Assembly: GCF_900102365.1 (NCBI RefSeq) | Contig: NZ_FOIN01000005.1 | Span: forward strand, 1-64,000 | Direction of reading: 5' to 3' | Length of the DNA: 64,000 nucleotides | From: Thomasclavelia cocleata | GTDB taxonomy: Bacteria; Bacillota_I; Bacilli_A; Erysipelotrichales; Coprobacillaceae | Shown: positions 16,927 through 25,750 of the stretch, one piece after another | Position numbering within the stretch: position 1 is the first letter of the stretch | Layout of the letters: every line of letters begins with the position of its first letter | The notes under the pieces: model-generated | The model's database searches: none | Seen by the model: the letters and a program-made list of their open reading frames with translations, nothing else | Told to the model about the DNA's origin: nothing | Program-made: the position numbers and the translations under genes

Positions 16927-18435
16927 ACCATATATGATATTGAAAATATTCGTCATGATGTTGTGTACTCTCAGACTCCATTAAATATGAATGATCCCTT
17001 TGATTCGAAAATAGCTTTTTCAAATGAAAAAATATGTGATAATATTATTTCTATGATGTTAGATACATTAGAATTAGAAAAAGAGCAGAGAAGAATAATA
17101 TTCTATTTGATCAAATACAGGATGTTAGATCAAATTGGTGAATTTATTTTGTTATTAAAAGAGTTGAAAACATATATACAGAAAAAGCGATTAGAGATGC
17201 ATCTAACCACTGTGCCACTGAAGCTATTTGTTACAAGACATTTAAATAACTTGTTTAAAAATGCCCCTAAAAGATGTAAAATCTATGGGAAAAGTTTATT
17301 TTATATTTTTGCTATTCTTGTTGAAGGTATGGAGGAAATATCAGAAGATAGTATTAATAGTATGGTGGCTAGCAATGATTTTTTAGATAAATTACAAAGG
17401 AAAATTGAGAAAATACACAAAGAAATATACATACCTAAATTAAAAGAATTTCTATCATCTATAACTATTTCTTGTTTTAGCTCAAGTGGATGGGATAATC
17501 AATTAATGTGGGCTCATTATGCAAGGAGTTATTCTGGTATTTGTATAGAATATGATTTTAATGAAATGAATGAATTTATTGGTTTTATTTATCCAGTATT
17601 ATATGATAAAGATAGACTGACAATAACCATGCAAGACATGGGAATAGAGAAATTTGAATTAAGTCAAGCTGATAAAATTAAATATTCGGAAGTTGATATG
17701 AAAAACATCTTTAGGTATTTATTAACTAAAAATGTATGTTGGGAATATGAAAAAGAATGGAGAATAATCAATCCTGGAGAACCAAATAAACCGATGTTTA
17801 TTCCAGTTCCTTTTGTAAAATCTATAACATTGGGTGTTAACATAGATTTATTCTGTAAAAAGTTACTTTTATCTTTATGTGAAGAAAAAAAGATTGATTG
17901 TTTTGAATTGTATATTAGTGATGAAAACTTTGAATTGAGTAGAAAACGAATTTCTACAAAAGATTTAGATTATGACATTAAACAAGATACAGAATACCTT
18001 GTATTGTTGCTTAATCAAACAAAGGAATATATGCTAAAATTTAGTAGTAATTGTCAGACATGTACAACAGAGTTTGAAGAAAATAAAATTAATGTTGTTT
18101 TGATAAATGAAATCTTATTAGAATTAATCGACATACTTACAAATGTATATTTCTTTAAATATGCATTAAATTTGTTAATAAATCAAAACATTGAAGAATT
18201 TAAAAATGTTGATACACCTAAAGAAATGCAAGATGGAATAAGAAATATAGAGAAATTTGTTAAAAGTTCTAATTCTGTAATGGACTCATTAGACACCTCA
18301 TTCACAAATTTTTTACAAAACTTGAGAATTAGCAGAAAAGAATATGTGACATTTCAAAATAAATTAAATAATATTAAAACATTAATTGAAAAAGTTGAAT
18401 TGTTAGATTGGCATGACATTTTAGAGTTAAATTGA
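16858..18435 (+). CDS. DUF2971 domain protein, probably 5'-truncated
   Basis: A 525-residue frame. DUF2971 landmarks are NMNDPFDSKI near residue 42, ISCFSSSGWDNQLMWAHYARSYSGICIEYDF (in parts; about 202-233) and VCWEYEKEWRI near 299. The C-terminal 170 residues are an extra helical region. DUF2971 proteins occur widely in defence islands; their activity is not established. The family's N-terminal QYR strand is absent here but present in the fragment at 15852-15989, so the first about 23 residues are probably read from inserted sequence. The gene ends the island. Confidence 0.72.
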   Translation: MFLFYINLNEKRVNFMIGEFMFTTIYDIENIRHDVVYSQTPLNMNDPFDSKIAFSNEKICDNIISMMLDTLELEKEQRRIIFYLIKYRMLDQIGEFILLLKELKTYIQKKRLEMHLTTVPLKLFVTRHLNNLFKNAPKRCKIYGKSLFYIFAILVEGMEEISEDSINSMVASNDFLDKLQRKIEKIHKEIYIPKLKEFLSSITISCFSSSGWDNQLMWAHYARSYSGICIEYDFNEMNEFIGFIYPVLYDKDRLTITMQDMGIEKFELSQADKIKYSEVDMKNIFRYLLTKNVCWEYEKEWRIINPGEPNKPMFIPVPFVKSITLGVNIDLFCKKLLLSLCEEKKIDCFELYISDENFELSRKRISTKDLDYDIKQDTEYLVLLLNQTKEYMLKFSSNCQTCTTEFEENKINVVLINEILLELIDILTNVYFFKYALNLLINQNIEEFKNVDTPKEMQDGIRNIEKFVKSSNSVMDSLDTSFTNFLQNLRISRKEYVTFQNKLNNIKTLIEKVELLDWHDILELN

Positions 18436-19024
18436 TTATTTTGCAATCAATTACAATTAATATAATCACTGTCAAAAAACTTTCAATTTTCTTTTAAGTG
18501 TTGTACAATAGGGATACACAAATAAAAATGTTAAGTTTTTAAGGGATATTTTCGAACTGTTTCTATTCCTAGATAACGATACTTTTCCAATCTCATATAA
18601 CATATTAAAAAACTAATTATTAATTTCTTTATTTAATGGTTAAATATCAAATTAAACGGTAATTAAAATACTTAAAAATTAATATTACTTGCAATGAAGC
18701 TCCTTGCAACAAGCAATGGAGTATCTTTATTTTTATATTCAAAGATAACACATCTTTGACAGAATATCAGGCATTTAGGAAAAGTTAATTGGAAAATCAA
18801 GTGGAATAACTGGTTTAAGAAAGTTTATTATGTAAATGTCAAACTAAAAGGCTCTATTATTACTGTTAAGATAACAGTTTAATAGAGCTGTAGTTATTTC
18901 ATCATATAGATTGTTCGTTTTTTTAGTGTTCTATTTTCTAATGCTTATTGATTTGATGCTTACCATTATAAAATGAAAGCGGGATTTATTAGAACGATAA
19001 GAATTATATCATTAGGTAATAACT
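18436..19024. other. Gene-free spacer between defence island and NatAB operon
   Basis: No coding frame was recognised in these 589 bases. Two hairpins stand out. A small one lies at about 18691-18711 (CTCCTTGC/GCAATGGAG with one bulge). A long one, 18851-18888, has outer stem GCTCTATTA/TAATAGAGC and inner stem ACTGTTA/TAACAGT. Leftward of the long hairpin the minus strand reads CTTTTAG, so it may terminate the minus-strand operon. The right border of the island must lie in this stretch. Confidence 0.5.
18851..18888 (-). terminator. Long hairpin, possible terminator of the NatAB operon
   Basis: Sixteen base pairs in two blocks (9 + 7) separated by a small internal loop, with apical loop AGA. 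It lies 137 bases after the NatB stop codon. The T-run on the minus strand is weak, so termination is only probable. Confidence 0.45.
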
Positions 19025-20197
19025 CTAAGCTCTAAAAATTACTTCTTCTTTTTCATACATCATTTTTGCGCCAATCATAGAAATTATAACATAGATTACA
19101 GACCAGCCAATTGTCATATACAAGTGAGTGTAATTTAATTGATTAAAAATGATTTCCTTAATTACAATAACTACATTTAAAATTGGAATATTCATCATTG
19201 CCATTGAAACAGAACTTGGTTCCATGTACATAGTAATTACTGAAAGTAATACAGGAATTAAAGTAACAGGTGTTAAATACGTATTAGCTTCTTTTAGTGA
19301 ACGGGCATATGTTGAAACTAATAACATTACTGCAGAGATAAAAATTACATATAATACAGCTAATAAAACAATTAATAGCATACTTTGAATTGATAGATCA
19401 ATTGATATTGCCATAGTATCACTCATTCCAAATTTAAAGGCTAACAGTAAACCTACAGCAGATAAGATTGATGTGATACTTCCAAACGTAGCAGTAACAA
19501 TCAGTTTTCCAATTAAGATAGAACTTCTTGATATGCTGGTAGAAAGTAATGGTTCCAAAGTACCACGTTCTTTTTCACCAGCTCCTAAATCAGTAGCAAT
19601 TGGAACTATTCCAGAACCAGAATATCCAATAATCATCATTGGAATCAGCATTCCTAACATCATTAATGACATACTATCGGCTTCTTCATCTTTGGCATGC
19701 TCATTATAGGTAAAAGGTTGCAATATTTTACTTGAAAGATTATTAGCTTCTAAATATGAAGCTAAATAGCTATTTTGGTAGTTACTAAACATTGTTTGTA
19801 CAGTACTTATAGCAGTTAATGCACGTTGAGAGGTAGTATCATAATATAAATCTACTTCTGGAATGGTACTTTTTGCTAATGATTCATTTATATCTTTTGC
19901 AATAATATATGCTGTGATTTTACCATCATAAGCTTCATTAATAGGATCTTTACTATTAACAAGTTCGTAAATACCACCTTCTTCAAAAACAGCTTTTATT
20001 TCAGGATTATTTGTTTCTAAAACGATTTTATATTTATTATCTTCACTTGGTGCAGCCATATCCCCAACTGATGAAAAGATAAAAGTAAAAACCAAAGGCA
20101 TAACAACAATAGGAATAACAAAAGTCATTAATAATGTTTTACGATCTCTTAAAATATCTTTAAATTCTTTTTTTACAATTGTCATTATATTATTCAT
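19025..20197 (-). CDS. natB: ABC-2 type exporter permease, NatB-like
   Basis: A 390-residue membrane component of an ABC exporter. One helix lies near residue 25 after a basic KKEFKDILRDRKTL start, a large extracytoplasmic domain (about 45-170) follows, then five to six helices. The motif DLGAGEKERGTLEPLLSTSISR near 210 is the NatB/ABC-2 signature. The start is the ATG at 20197, seven bases after GGAGGT; a longer TTG-started form is unlikely. It overlaps the ATPase gene by eight bases. The substrate could be Na+ or a small antimicrobial; NatB is named by similarity only. Confidence 0.85.
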   Translation of the reverse strand: MNNIMTIVKKEFKDILRDRKTLLMTFVIPIVVMPLVFTFIFSSVGDMAAPSEDNKYKIVLETNNPEIKAVFEEGGIYELVNSKDPINEAYDGKITAYIIAKDINESLAKSTIPEVDLYYDTTSQRALTAISTVQTMFSNYQNSYLASYLEANNLSSKILQPFTYNEHAKDEEADSMSLMMLGMLIPMMIIGYSGSGIVPIATDLGAGEKERGTLEPLLSTSISRSSILIGKLIVTATFGSITSILSAVGLLLAFKFGMSDTMAISIDLSIQSMLLIVLLAVLYVIFISAVMLLVSTYARSLKEANTYLTPVTLIPVLLSVITMYMEPSSVSMAMMNIPILNVVIVIKEIIFNQLNYTHLYMTIGWSVIYVIISMIGAKMMYEKEEVIFRA

Positions 20198-20921
20198 TGT
20201 TGTTACCTCCAATACACTCAATAAATAATTCCTCTAGATTTTCTTTTTTATAATTCTCTTTTAATTGTTCAATTGTACCACTAGTAACAATTTTACCTTT
20301 ATGAATAATAATAATTCGATCACATAATTTTTCAGTTTCATACATATTGTGACTAGAAAAAACAATAGCTTTATTTTCTCGTTTACATTTTAAGATAAAA
20401 TCATGAATTAATTTACTTGATAGAACATCTAAACCAGTAGTTGGTTCATCAAATAACATAACATCAGGATGATGAATAATACTGCGAGCTAAAGAAACTT
20501 TTTGTTTCATTCCACGACTATATTTTCCTACAGGGCGATCAATATAATCAGTCATTTCTAAATCTTGAGCGATTTGATCAACTGCATGCTTAGCTTCATC
20601 ATCACTCATACCGTTCAATTTAGCAAAATAAGTCATATTTTCACGTCCTGTTAAACGGTCATATAAAGCAACATCACCGCCAAATAAGATCCCAATTTTT
20701 TCTCTGATTTTACTTGGATTATCAATGATATTATAACCATCAATAATTGCATTTCCATTAGTTGGTTTCAACATCGTTGCTATCATTCGTAAAGTCGTTG
20801 TTTTACCAGCTCCATTTTCACCAAGTAAACCAATTATTTCTCCTGGGTTAACTTCAAAAGAAACATTTTCAACGGCATTTACCTTTTTAAATGTCTTGGT
20901 TAGATTTTCAACTTTTAACAT
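20190..20921 (-). CDS. natA: ABC exporter ATP-binding protein, NatA-like
   Basis: A 243-residue ATPase pairing with the downstream permease. Walker A GLLGENGAGKTTT lies near residue 33, the signature KYSRGMKQKVSLARSI near 133-148, and Walker B DVMLFDEPTTGLD near 153-165, with the switch His in FSSHNMYE. GGAGGAAAGAAT precedes the ATG. It is the third gene of a minus-strand set (regulator, membrane protein, ATPase, permease) and probably serves drug or ion export. Confidence 0.92.
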   Translation of the reverse strand: MLKVENLTKTFKKVNAVENVSFEVNPGEIIGLLGENGAGKTTTLRMIATMLKPTNGNAIIDGYNIIDNPSKIREKIGILFGGDVALYDRLTGRENMTYFAKLNGMSDDEAKHAVDQIAQDLEMTDYIDRPVGKYSRGMKQKVSLARSIIHHPDVMLFDEPTTGLDVLSSKLIHDFILKCKRENKAIVFSSHNMYETEKLCDRIIIIHKGKIVTSGTIEQLKENYKKENLEELFIECIGGNNNE

Positions 20922-20977
20922 ATTCTTTCCTCCATTAATTATATATGTGATATAAGTATATACATATTTTTTGTAAA

Positions 20978-21445
20978 TTAATATTTTCTATTGTAATAGA
21001 AATATAAACAAATTCGTATAATCATAATAATAAAGATACAGGTAATGATTCCTAATAATAAATCAAAGCTGTATAGGGGAGTTATTATAGATGCCAATGC
21101 CATACTAGTTATTTCTAAAGTAAATACTGAATTGTTACCAATTTTATCATATATGAATAATTTTCTTTCATCGTGGTGATTGATGTATTTATTGATTAAT
21201 TTAGTTTTATTTTTGGCTAGAAAAAAGTTAGAAATTAAATTAATGCATGGAAAGATGAGTAATGAAAACGATAAACCAGTTTGATAACCGCAAACAAAAT
21301 CTTTGTAATGTTCATTAGTTGAATTGACTGATAAAACATTGTTAAATAATAGAATAATTAGTATTAATGAAACTAATATTAAACCTATCATATAATAATT
21401 TGTCTTTTTTAGGTCTTCCAAGGCCAAAGTTACTCTTTTACCCAT
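20978..21445 (-). CDS. Four-helix membrane protein next to XRE regulator
   Basis: A 155-residue protein with four hydrophobic segments (about 20-40, 60-82, 107-125, 128-150) and a basic loop KNKTKLINKYINHHDERK in the middle. The ATG at 21445 follows GAGGAGG at the right distance and overlaps the regulator's end by eight bases. Small regulator/membrane-protein pairs of this kind are common in Firmicutes, where the membrane partner may sense envelope stress; that role is inference. Confidence 0.75.
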   Translation of the reverse strand: MGKRVTLALEDLKKTNYYMIGLILVSLILIILLFNNVLSVNSTNEHYKDFVCGYQTGLSFSLLIFPCINLISNFFLAKNKTKLINKYINHHDERKLFIYDKIGNNSVFTLEITSMALASIITPLYSFDLLLGIITCIFIIMIIRICLYFYYNRKY

Positions 21446-21650
21446 TATTAAATTCCTCCTCAAAGTCAAAAACTTCTTCTATCATTAAATCAAAATATTT
21501 AGCTATTTTATATGCTAAAACTAGTGAAGCAGTATATTTGCCTACCTCAATTGAGGTAATTGTCTGTCGGGTTACCCCGACAGACCTTGCTAGTTCTTCT
21601 TGAGAAATTTTTCTAGCTTTCCTAAGTTCTGGAATTCTAGTTTTCATCAT
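21438..21650 (-). CDS. XRE-family HTH regulator, small
   Basis: A 70-residue single-domain helix-turn-helix protein. RIPELRKARKISQEELARSVGVTRQTITSIEVGKY (in parts) spans residues 5-39, followed by SLVLAYKIAKYFDLMIEEVF, as in YozG-like regulators. It heads the operon with the membrane protein and NatAB. Three CTTTRCA half-sites, including a near-perfect dyad, lie 14 to 77 bases upstream of its start, fitting autoregulation. Confidence 0.9.
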   Translation of the reverse strand: MMKTRIPELRKARKISQEELARSVGVTRQTITSIEVGKYTASLVLAYKIAKYFDLMIEEVFDFEEEFNNG

Positions 21651-21663
21651 ATCATCCCTTCAA

Positions 21664-21727
21664 TGTAAAGTTAGCTTTACATATATAGTATAGTTAACTT
21701 TGCATATTTTGTCAAGTATACTTTGCA
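21664..21727 (-). promoter_or_regulatory. Operator region of the XRE/NatAB operon
   Basis: The 18-base near-palindrome TGTAAAGTTAGCTTTACA is at 21664-21681 (one mismatch between arms). Further CTTTGCA half-sites occur at 21698-21704 and 21721-21727, the first within AGTTAACTTTGCA. The spacing of two to three helical turns suggests cooperative binding by the regulator encoded just downstream. Binding is inferred. Confidence 0.6.
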
Positions 21728-21746
21728 AAACAGGAATTTACTGAAG

Positions 21747-22028
21747 CTAATCTTTAACTGGATATTTTTCTGTGTTTTTTATAAGTTTATTAGTTATAAT
21801 TTCTATTGTATCAAGATTTAGTGAGTATGCTAACTGAAAACAATAAATCATTACATCTGCTAACTCTTCACTAATTTTATTTTTATCACATTCATTATTC
21901 CATTGAATACATTCCAATAGTTCACCTGCTTCAATAACAATACTTTTAATTAAACTATCTGGATGTTCTAATTGATCCCATTTGCGTGCTTGAACAAATT
22001 CAATAATTTTATTTTCTATTTCTTTCAT
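21747..22028 (-). CDS. MazG-like nucleotide pyrophosphohydrolase
   Basis: A 93-residue all-alpha NTP pyrophosphatase. The metal-binding pattern is present as EAGELLECIQW (about 34-44) followed by EELADVMIYCFQ (about 53-64), i.e. ExxE then ExxD. The start at 22028 is set by AAGGAGG on the minus strand; a 12-residue longer frame lacks its own site. Such small MazG-like enzymes hydrolyse non-canonical or excess dNTPs. It stands alone. Confidence 0.85.
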   Translation of the reverse strand: MKEIENKIIEFVQARKWDQLEHPDSLIKSIVIEAGELLECIQWNNECDKNKISEELADVMIYCFQLAYSLNLDTIEIITNKLIKNTEKYPVKD

Positions 22029-22164
22029 AAAATCCTCCTTGTAATAATTATATAAAGTTATCATCTTAATTCAAGTATTTTGAATAAATGGTGGTTTAAA
22101 CGGGAATAAATAAATTAACGAAAACAACCATAGTAAAATAGTAGGAAATATTTTAAAATTATTC

Positions 22165-22196
22165 TTGACTTTTTAAATATATTTAGTTAATATAAT
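22165..22196 (+). promoter_or_regulatory. Promoter of the met T-box/metNIQ transcript
   Basis: TTGACT at 22165-22170 and TATAAT at 22191-22196. The gap is 20 bases, longer than ideal; TTAATA at 22186-22191 would give a shorter spacing. Transcription would start just before the T-box stem I. Confidence 0.5.
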
Positions 22197-22202
22197 TTCA
22201 AC

Positions 22203-22446
22203 GACAGTGAAAAGAAGAGTAATTCATGCTAGCTTGATAGAGAGTCCTTGGGTGGTGGAAAAGGATAGGTGAATATGAATGAAGATGGTCTTGGAGTTTT
22301 ATAGGCGATATTTAGTCTATGACGGGTGTGCCCGTTAACGCACTAGAGTATGATGGTACTCGAAGAGGTTATTATTGTGAGGTAATAATGAATTAAGGTG
22401 GTAACACGGGTTATAACTCGTCCTTTGTAGAGGACGGGTTTTTATA
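22203..22446 (+). promoter_or_regulatory. T-box riboswitch, methionine specifier
   Basis: A complete T-box leader. AGAGAGTCCTTGGGTGG is in the stem I apical region at about 22240, the specifier loop follows GGTGAAT with ATG (22276-22278) before A, and the T-box core AAGGTGGTAACACG is at about 22395-22410. The terminator AACTCGTCCT/AGGACGGGTT with a T-run is at 22416-22446. Uncharged tRNA-Met should bind the specifier and the T-box bulge and favour readthrough. The ATG specifier agrees with the methionine transporter genes that follow. Confidence 0.9.
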
Positions 22447-22462
22447 TTTTAAGGAGGGTTAT

Positions 22463-23467
22463 ATGATTGAAATTAAACAAGTTAGTAAAGTATATCGATT
22501 AAAAAATCGAGAGGTAATAGCTGTTGATGATGTTTCATTGACTATTGAAGATGGTGATATCTATGGGATAATTGGTTATAGTGGAGCTGGTAAATCAACT
22601 TTGGTACGTTTGATTAATCAATTAGAAATTCAAGATAGTGGAAAAATTTTTGTTGATAATCAAAATCTAGGAGACTTATCTTCTAATGAACTTAGAAAAT
22701 TAAGAACTAAAATTGGAATGATATTTCAACATTTTAATCTATTATGGTCACGGACTGTTAGTGAAAATATAGAGTTAGCACTAGAAATTGCTGGTAATAA
22801 GGATAAACAAGAACGTCATAGTAAAGTTCAAGAATTAGTTGATCTAGTTGGGTTAACAGGCCGTGAAAATGCTTATCCTAGTGAATTATCAGGTGGTCAA
22901 AAACAACGAGTTGGTATTGCAAGAGCTTTAGCTAATGATCCTAAAATTCTTTTATGTGATGAGGCAACTAGTGCTTTAGATCCTGATACAACTAAATCAA
23001 TCCTGGATTTATTATTAGAAATAAATAAAAAGTTAAATATAACAATAATTATGATTACTCATCAAATGGAAGTTGTACAAAAAATATGTAATCATATTGC
23101 TGTTATGTCTGAGGGAAAAGTAATTGAAACTGGTACTGTCAAAGAAATATTTACTGCTCCTAAACATTCAGTAACTAAGAGTTTTGTTCAGGAAGCAAAA
23201 AGCCATAATGATTTTAATGAAGAAATATTAAAACAAATTTATTCACAAGGAGAATTGTTAAAGGTTATTTTTGATGAAAAGATCAGTCGTCAACCAGTTT
23301 TGACAAAAGTCATTAGAGAAAGTGATGCAGATATCAATGTTATTGAGGCAAATTTAAATAATACTATAGATAGTTCATTTGGGATTATGATTTTACAAGT
23401 AATTGGAGATTATCAAAGAGTAAAAACTTTATTTGAAAAGTATTTAGCTAAAGTAGAGGTGATGTAA
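22463..23467 (+). CDS. metN: Methionine ABC transporter ATP-binding protein
   Basis: A 334-residue ATPase for D/L-methionine uptake. Walker A GYSGAGKST lies near residue 38, signature LSGGQKQRVGIARALA near 141, and Walker B ILLCDEATSALD near 162. After residue 260 comes the NIL domain found in MetN, where methionine binding inhibits transport. AAGGAGG precedes the ATG. It is first of three genes under the Met T-box. Confidence 0.95.
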   Translation: MIEIKQVSKVYRLKNREVIAVDDVSLTIEDGDIYGIIGYSGAGKSTLVRLINQLEIQDSGKIFVDNQNLGDLSSNELRKLRTKIGMIFQHFNLLWSRTVSENIELALEIAGNKDKQERHSKVQELVDLVGLTGRENAYPSELSGGQKQRVGIARALANDPKILLCDEATSALDPDTTKSILDLLLEINKKLNITIIMITHQMEVVQKICNHIAVMSEGKVIETGTVKEIFTAPKHSVTKSFVQEAKSHNDFNEEILKQIYSQGELLKVIFDEKISRQPVLTKVIRESDADINVIEANLNNTIDSSFGIMILQVIGDYQRVKTLFEKYLAKVEVM

Positions 23468-24133
23468 ATGAGTAGTATTTTAGAGAATATTGATTTTGAT
23501 ACAATGGTCAATGCATTAAATGAAACATTATTTATGACGTTTGTATCTTTGATTTTTGCAGTGATTATTGGATTGATTTTAGGAATAGCGATATATTTAA
23601 CCCAAGAAGATGGTTTGTATCCGAATTTATTTGTTAATAAAGTTTTAAATTTAATTGTTAATGTATTAAGAGCGATTCCATATATTATTTTATTGATTCT
23701 TTTATTACCATTAACAACAACTTTAGTTGGATCAATGATTGGAGCAAAAGCAGCTTTGCCTTCATTGATTTTATCAAGTGCACCATTTTATGGAAGAATG
23801 GTAATGATAGCTCTTAATGAAGTTGATAGTGGAACTATTGAAGCAAGCAAGGCAATGGGGGCAAATAATTGGCAGATTATTACTAAAGTATTAATTCCTG
23901 AAGCTAAGCCAGCTTTGATTTCATCAATTACTGTTATGGCAGTATCACTGGTTGGTTATACTGCAATGGCAGGGGCTATTGGAGCAGGAGGATTAGGTAA
24001 TTTAGCATATTTATATGGAATGGTTAGAAATAACAATTATATAATGTATACTGCGACAATTTTAATATTAATTATTGTGTTTATTATTCAATTTATTGGG
24101 GATTATTTTGTTAGAAAGATAGATAAAAGGTAG
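23468..24133 (+). CDS. metI: Methionine ABC transporter permease
   Basis: A 221-residue permease with five hydrophobic segments and the EAA-like loop EASKAMGANNWQIITKVLIPEA (in parts; near 137-158) that docks on the ATPase. Its start codon follows the metN stop at once, separated by no spacer, with GAGGTGATGTAA supplying the ribosome site. Length and layout match MetI. Confidence 0.95.
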   Translation: MSSILENIDFDTMVNALNETLFMTFVSLIFAVIIGLILGIAIYLTQEDGLYPNLFVNKVLNLIVNVLRAIPYIILLILLLPLTTTLVGSMIGAKAALPSLILSSAPFYGRMVMIALNEVDSGTIEASKAMGANNWQIITKVLIPEAKPALISSITVMAVSLVGYTAMAGAIGAGGLGNLAYLYGMVRNNNYIMYTATILILIIVFIIQFIGDYFVRKIDKR

Positions 24134-24142
24134 GGAAAGATT

Positions 24143-24964
24143 ATGAAAAAATTATTTACTGGAATTATTAGTTTATTATTGGTAATTACATTAACTGCTT
24201 GTGGTGGAAGTGGCAAACGTGATAAAAATACTTTATTAGTGGCAGCTACATCAAAACCACATGGAGATATTTTAACTGAAGCAAAATCAATTTTAAAAGA
24301 TGAATATGATATTGATTTAGAAATTAAGATTTTAGATGATTATTATATATTTAATAAGTCATTAAATAATGGTGATGTTGATGCAAACTTTTTTCAACAT
24401 ATTCCGTTTTTTGAAAATGATATAGAACAGAATAAATATAATTTGGTTAATGCAGGTGGAGTACATATTGAACCCTTTGGTTTTTATTCAAAACAAATCA
24501 AAGATATAAAAGAATTAAAGAAAAATGATGTGATTGTTATTTCTAATTCAGTTGCAGATCATGGGCGTATTTTAGCAATTTTAGATAAAGCAGATGTAAT
24601 TGAATTAAATAGTAATGTTAAAGTGCAGAATGCAACTATTGAAGATATTAAATCAAATCCTTTAAATTTACAATTTAAAGAAATCAAACCAGAGATATTA
24701 ACAAGTGCTTATGAAAATAATGAAGGAGCATTAGTTGCAATTAATGGGAATTATGCAATAGATGCTGGTCTAAATCCAACTAAAGATGCAGTTATTTTAG
24801 AATCTGCTGATGAAAGCAATCCATATGTTAATATTGTAGCATGTAAAAAAGGTCATGAAAAAGATGAGAAAATTAAAGCATTAGTTGATGTTTTACAGTC
24901 AGATAAAATTAAAAAATTTATAACAGATACTTATAGTGATGGTTCTGTAATTCCTATTGAGTAA
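24143..24964 (+). CDS. metQ: Methionine-binding lipoprotein
   Basis: A 273-residue NlpA-family lipoprotein. The signal peptide ends in the lipobox LTAC, with the acylated Cys at residue 20. The mature part has the NlpA landmarks: DYYIFNKSLNNGDVDANFFQH (in parts; near 72-92), GFYSK near 118, and AINGNYAIDAGL near 200. It delivers methionine to MetNI. GGGAAAG precedes the ATG, and a terminator follows immediately. Confidence 0.95.
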   Translation: MKKLFTGIISLLLVITLTACGGSGKRDKNTLLVAATSKPHGDILTEAKSILKDEYDIDLEIKILDDYYIFNKSLNNGDVDANFFQHIPFFENDIEQNKYNLVNAGGVHIEPFGFYSKQIKDIKELKKNDVIVISNSVADHGRILAILDKADVIELNSNVKVQNATIEDIKSNPLNLQFKEIKPEILTSAYENNEGALVAINGNYAIDAGLNPTKDAVILESADESNPYVNIVACKKGHEKDEKIKALVDVLQSDKIKKFITDTYSDGSVIPIE

Positions 24965-24990
24965 AGATGCTAAATGTGGCATCTTTTTTA
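24963..24990 (+). terminator. Intrinsic terminator after metQ
   Basis: AAAGATGC pairs with GCATCTTT around loop TAAATGTG-like sequence and is followed by a T-run. It begins within the metQ stop region. Confidence 0.85.
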
Positions 24991-25050
24991 ACTAAATTGC
25001 ATATTTAATCCAAATAATTTATAATTAACTAAAATAAAAGGAGAAGAAAA

Positions 25051-25410
25051 ATGCCAAAAGTAGAAGCTGTAGATTATCTAAATCAAAAGATTAATATAAT
25101 AATTGATCGACCACTAGGATTAAAGCATCCTAAATATAATTTTATATATCTACTTAATTATGGATATGTTCCAGAAACGATTAGTAGAGATGATGAAGAA
25201 TTAGATGCTTATTTATTAGGAGTGTTTGAACCAGTTAAAAATTATACTGGAAAAGTAATAGCAGTAATAAAAAGAATTAATGATAATGATGATAAACTGA
25301 TTGTTGTTCCAGAAGGGGTTAATTATAATAATGAGCAGATTAGAGCTTTAACTGAGTTTCAAGAAAGGTTTTTTAAATCAAAAATAATTAGAGGTATTGA
25401 TCATGATTAA
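25051..25410 (+). CDS. Inorganic pyrophosphatase-like small protein
   Basis: A 119-residue protein matching the start and centre of family I soluble pyrophosphatases: LNYGYVPETI near residue 30 and DDEELDAYLLGVFEP near 46. The last is the metal-binding acidic cluster. It is much shorter than the true enzymes (about 165-180), ending before their C-terminal active-site Lys/Tyr part. It may be a divergent phosphohydrolase or non-catalytic. AAAGGAGAAG precedes the ATG. Confidence 0.7.
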   Translation: MPKVEAVDYLNQKINIIIDRPLGLKHPKYNFIYLLNYGYVPETISRDDEELDAYLLGVFEPVKNYTGKVIAVIKRINDNDDKLIVVPEGVNYNNEQIRALTEFQERFFKSKIIRGIDHD

Positions 25411-25750
25411 AACTGTGGATGATTATATTAATAGTTTTCCTGATAATATTAAGGAAAAATTAATTTGTTTAAGAAAGATTATTGTAGAGAATGCTCCTGA
25501 TGCTAAAGAGGGTATATCTTGGGGTGTTCCTACTTATAATCTAAATGGATTTTTAGTTCAGTTTGCAGTTTGTAAAAAACATCTGGGATTTTATACTTCT
25601 CCTGCGACACTTGTATGTTTTCAAGAACAATTAAATGGATATAAAACTAATTCTAAAAATACTGTTCGATTACCAATAGATCAGGATTTACCAGTTAATT
25701 TAATTAAAGAAATGGTACTGTTTAAAGTTAAGGAAAATAATAGTGATTAG
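25403..25750 (+). CDS. DUF1801 (YdhG-like) protein
   Basis: A 115-residue protein of the iron-chaperone-like fold family. VDDYINSFPDNIKEKLICLRKIIVE (in parts; near 4-28), ISWGVPTYNL near 38 and KKHLGFYTSP near 55 are family hallmarks. The ATG at 25403 lies inside the end of the previous gene, with GAGG ten bases upstream; a TTG six bases earlier is less likely. Function is unproven. Confidence 0.8.
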   Translation: MIKTVDDYINSFPDNIKEKLICLRKIIVENAPDAKEGISWGVPTYNLNGFLVQFAVCKKHLGFYTSPATLVCFQEQLNGYKTNSKNTVRLPIDQDLPVNLIKEMVLFKVKENNSD

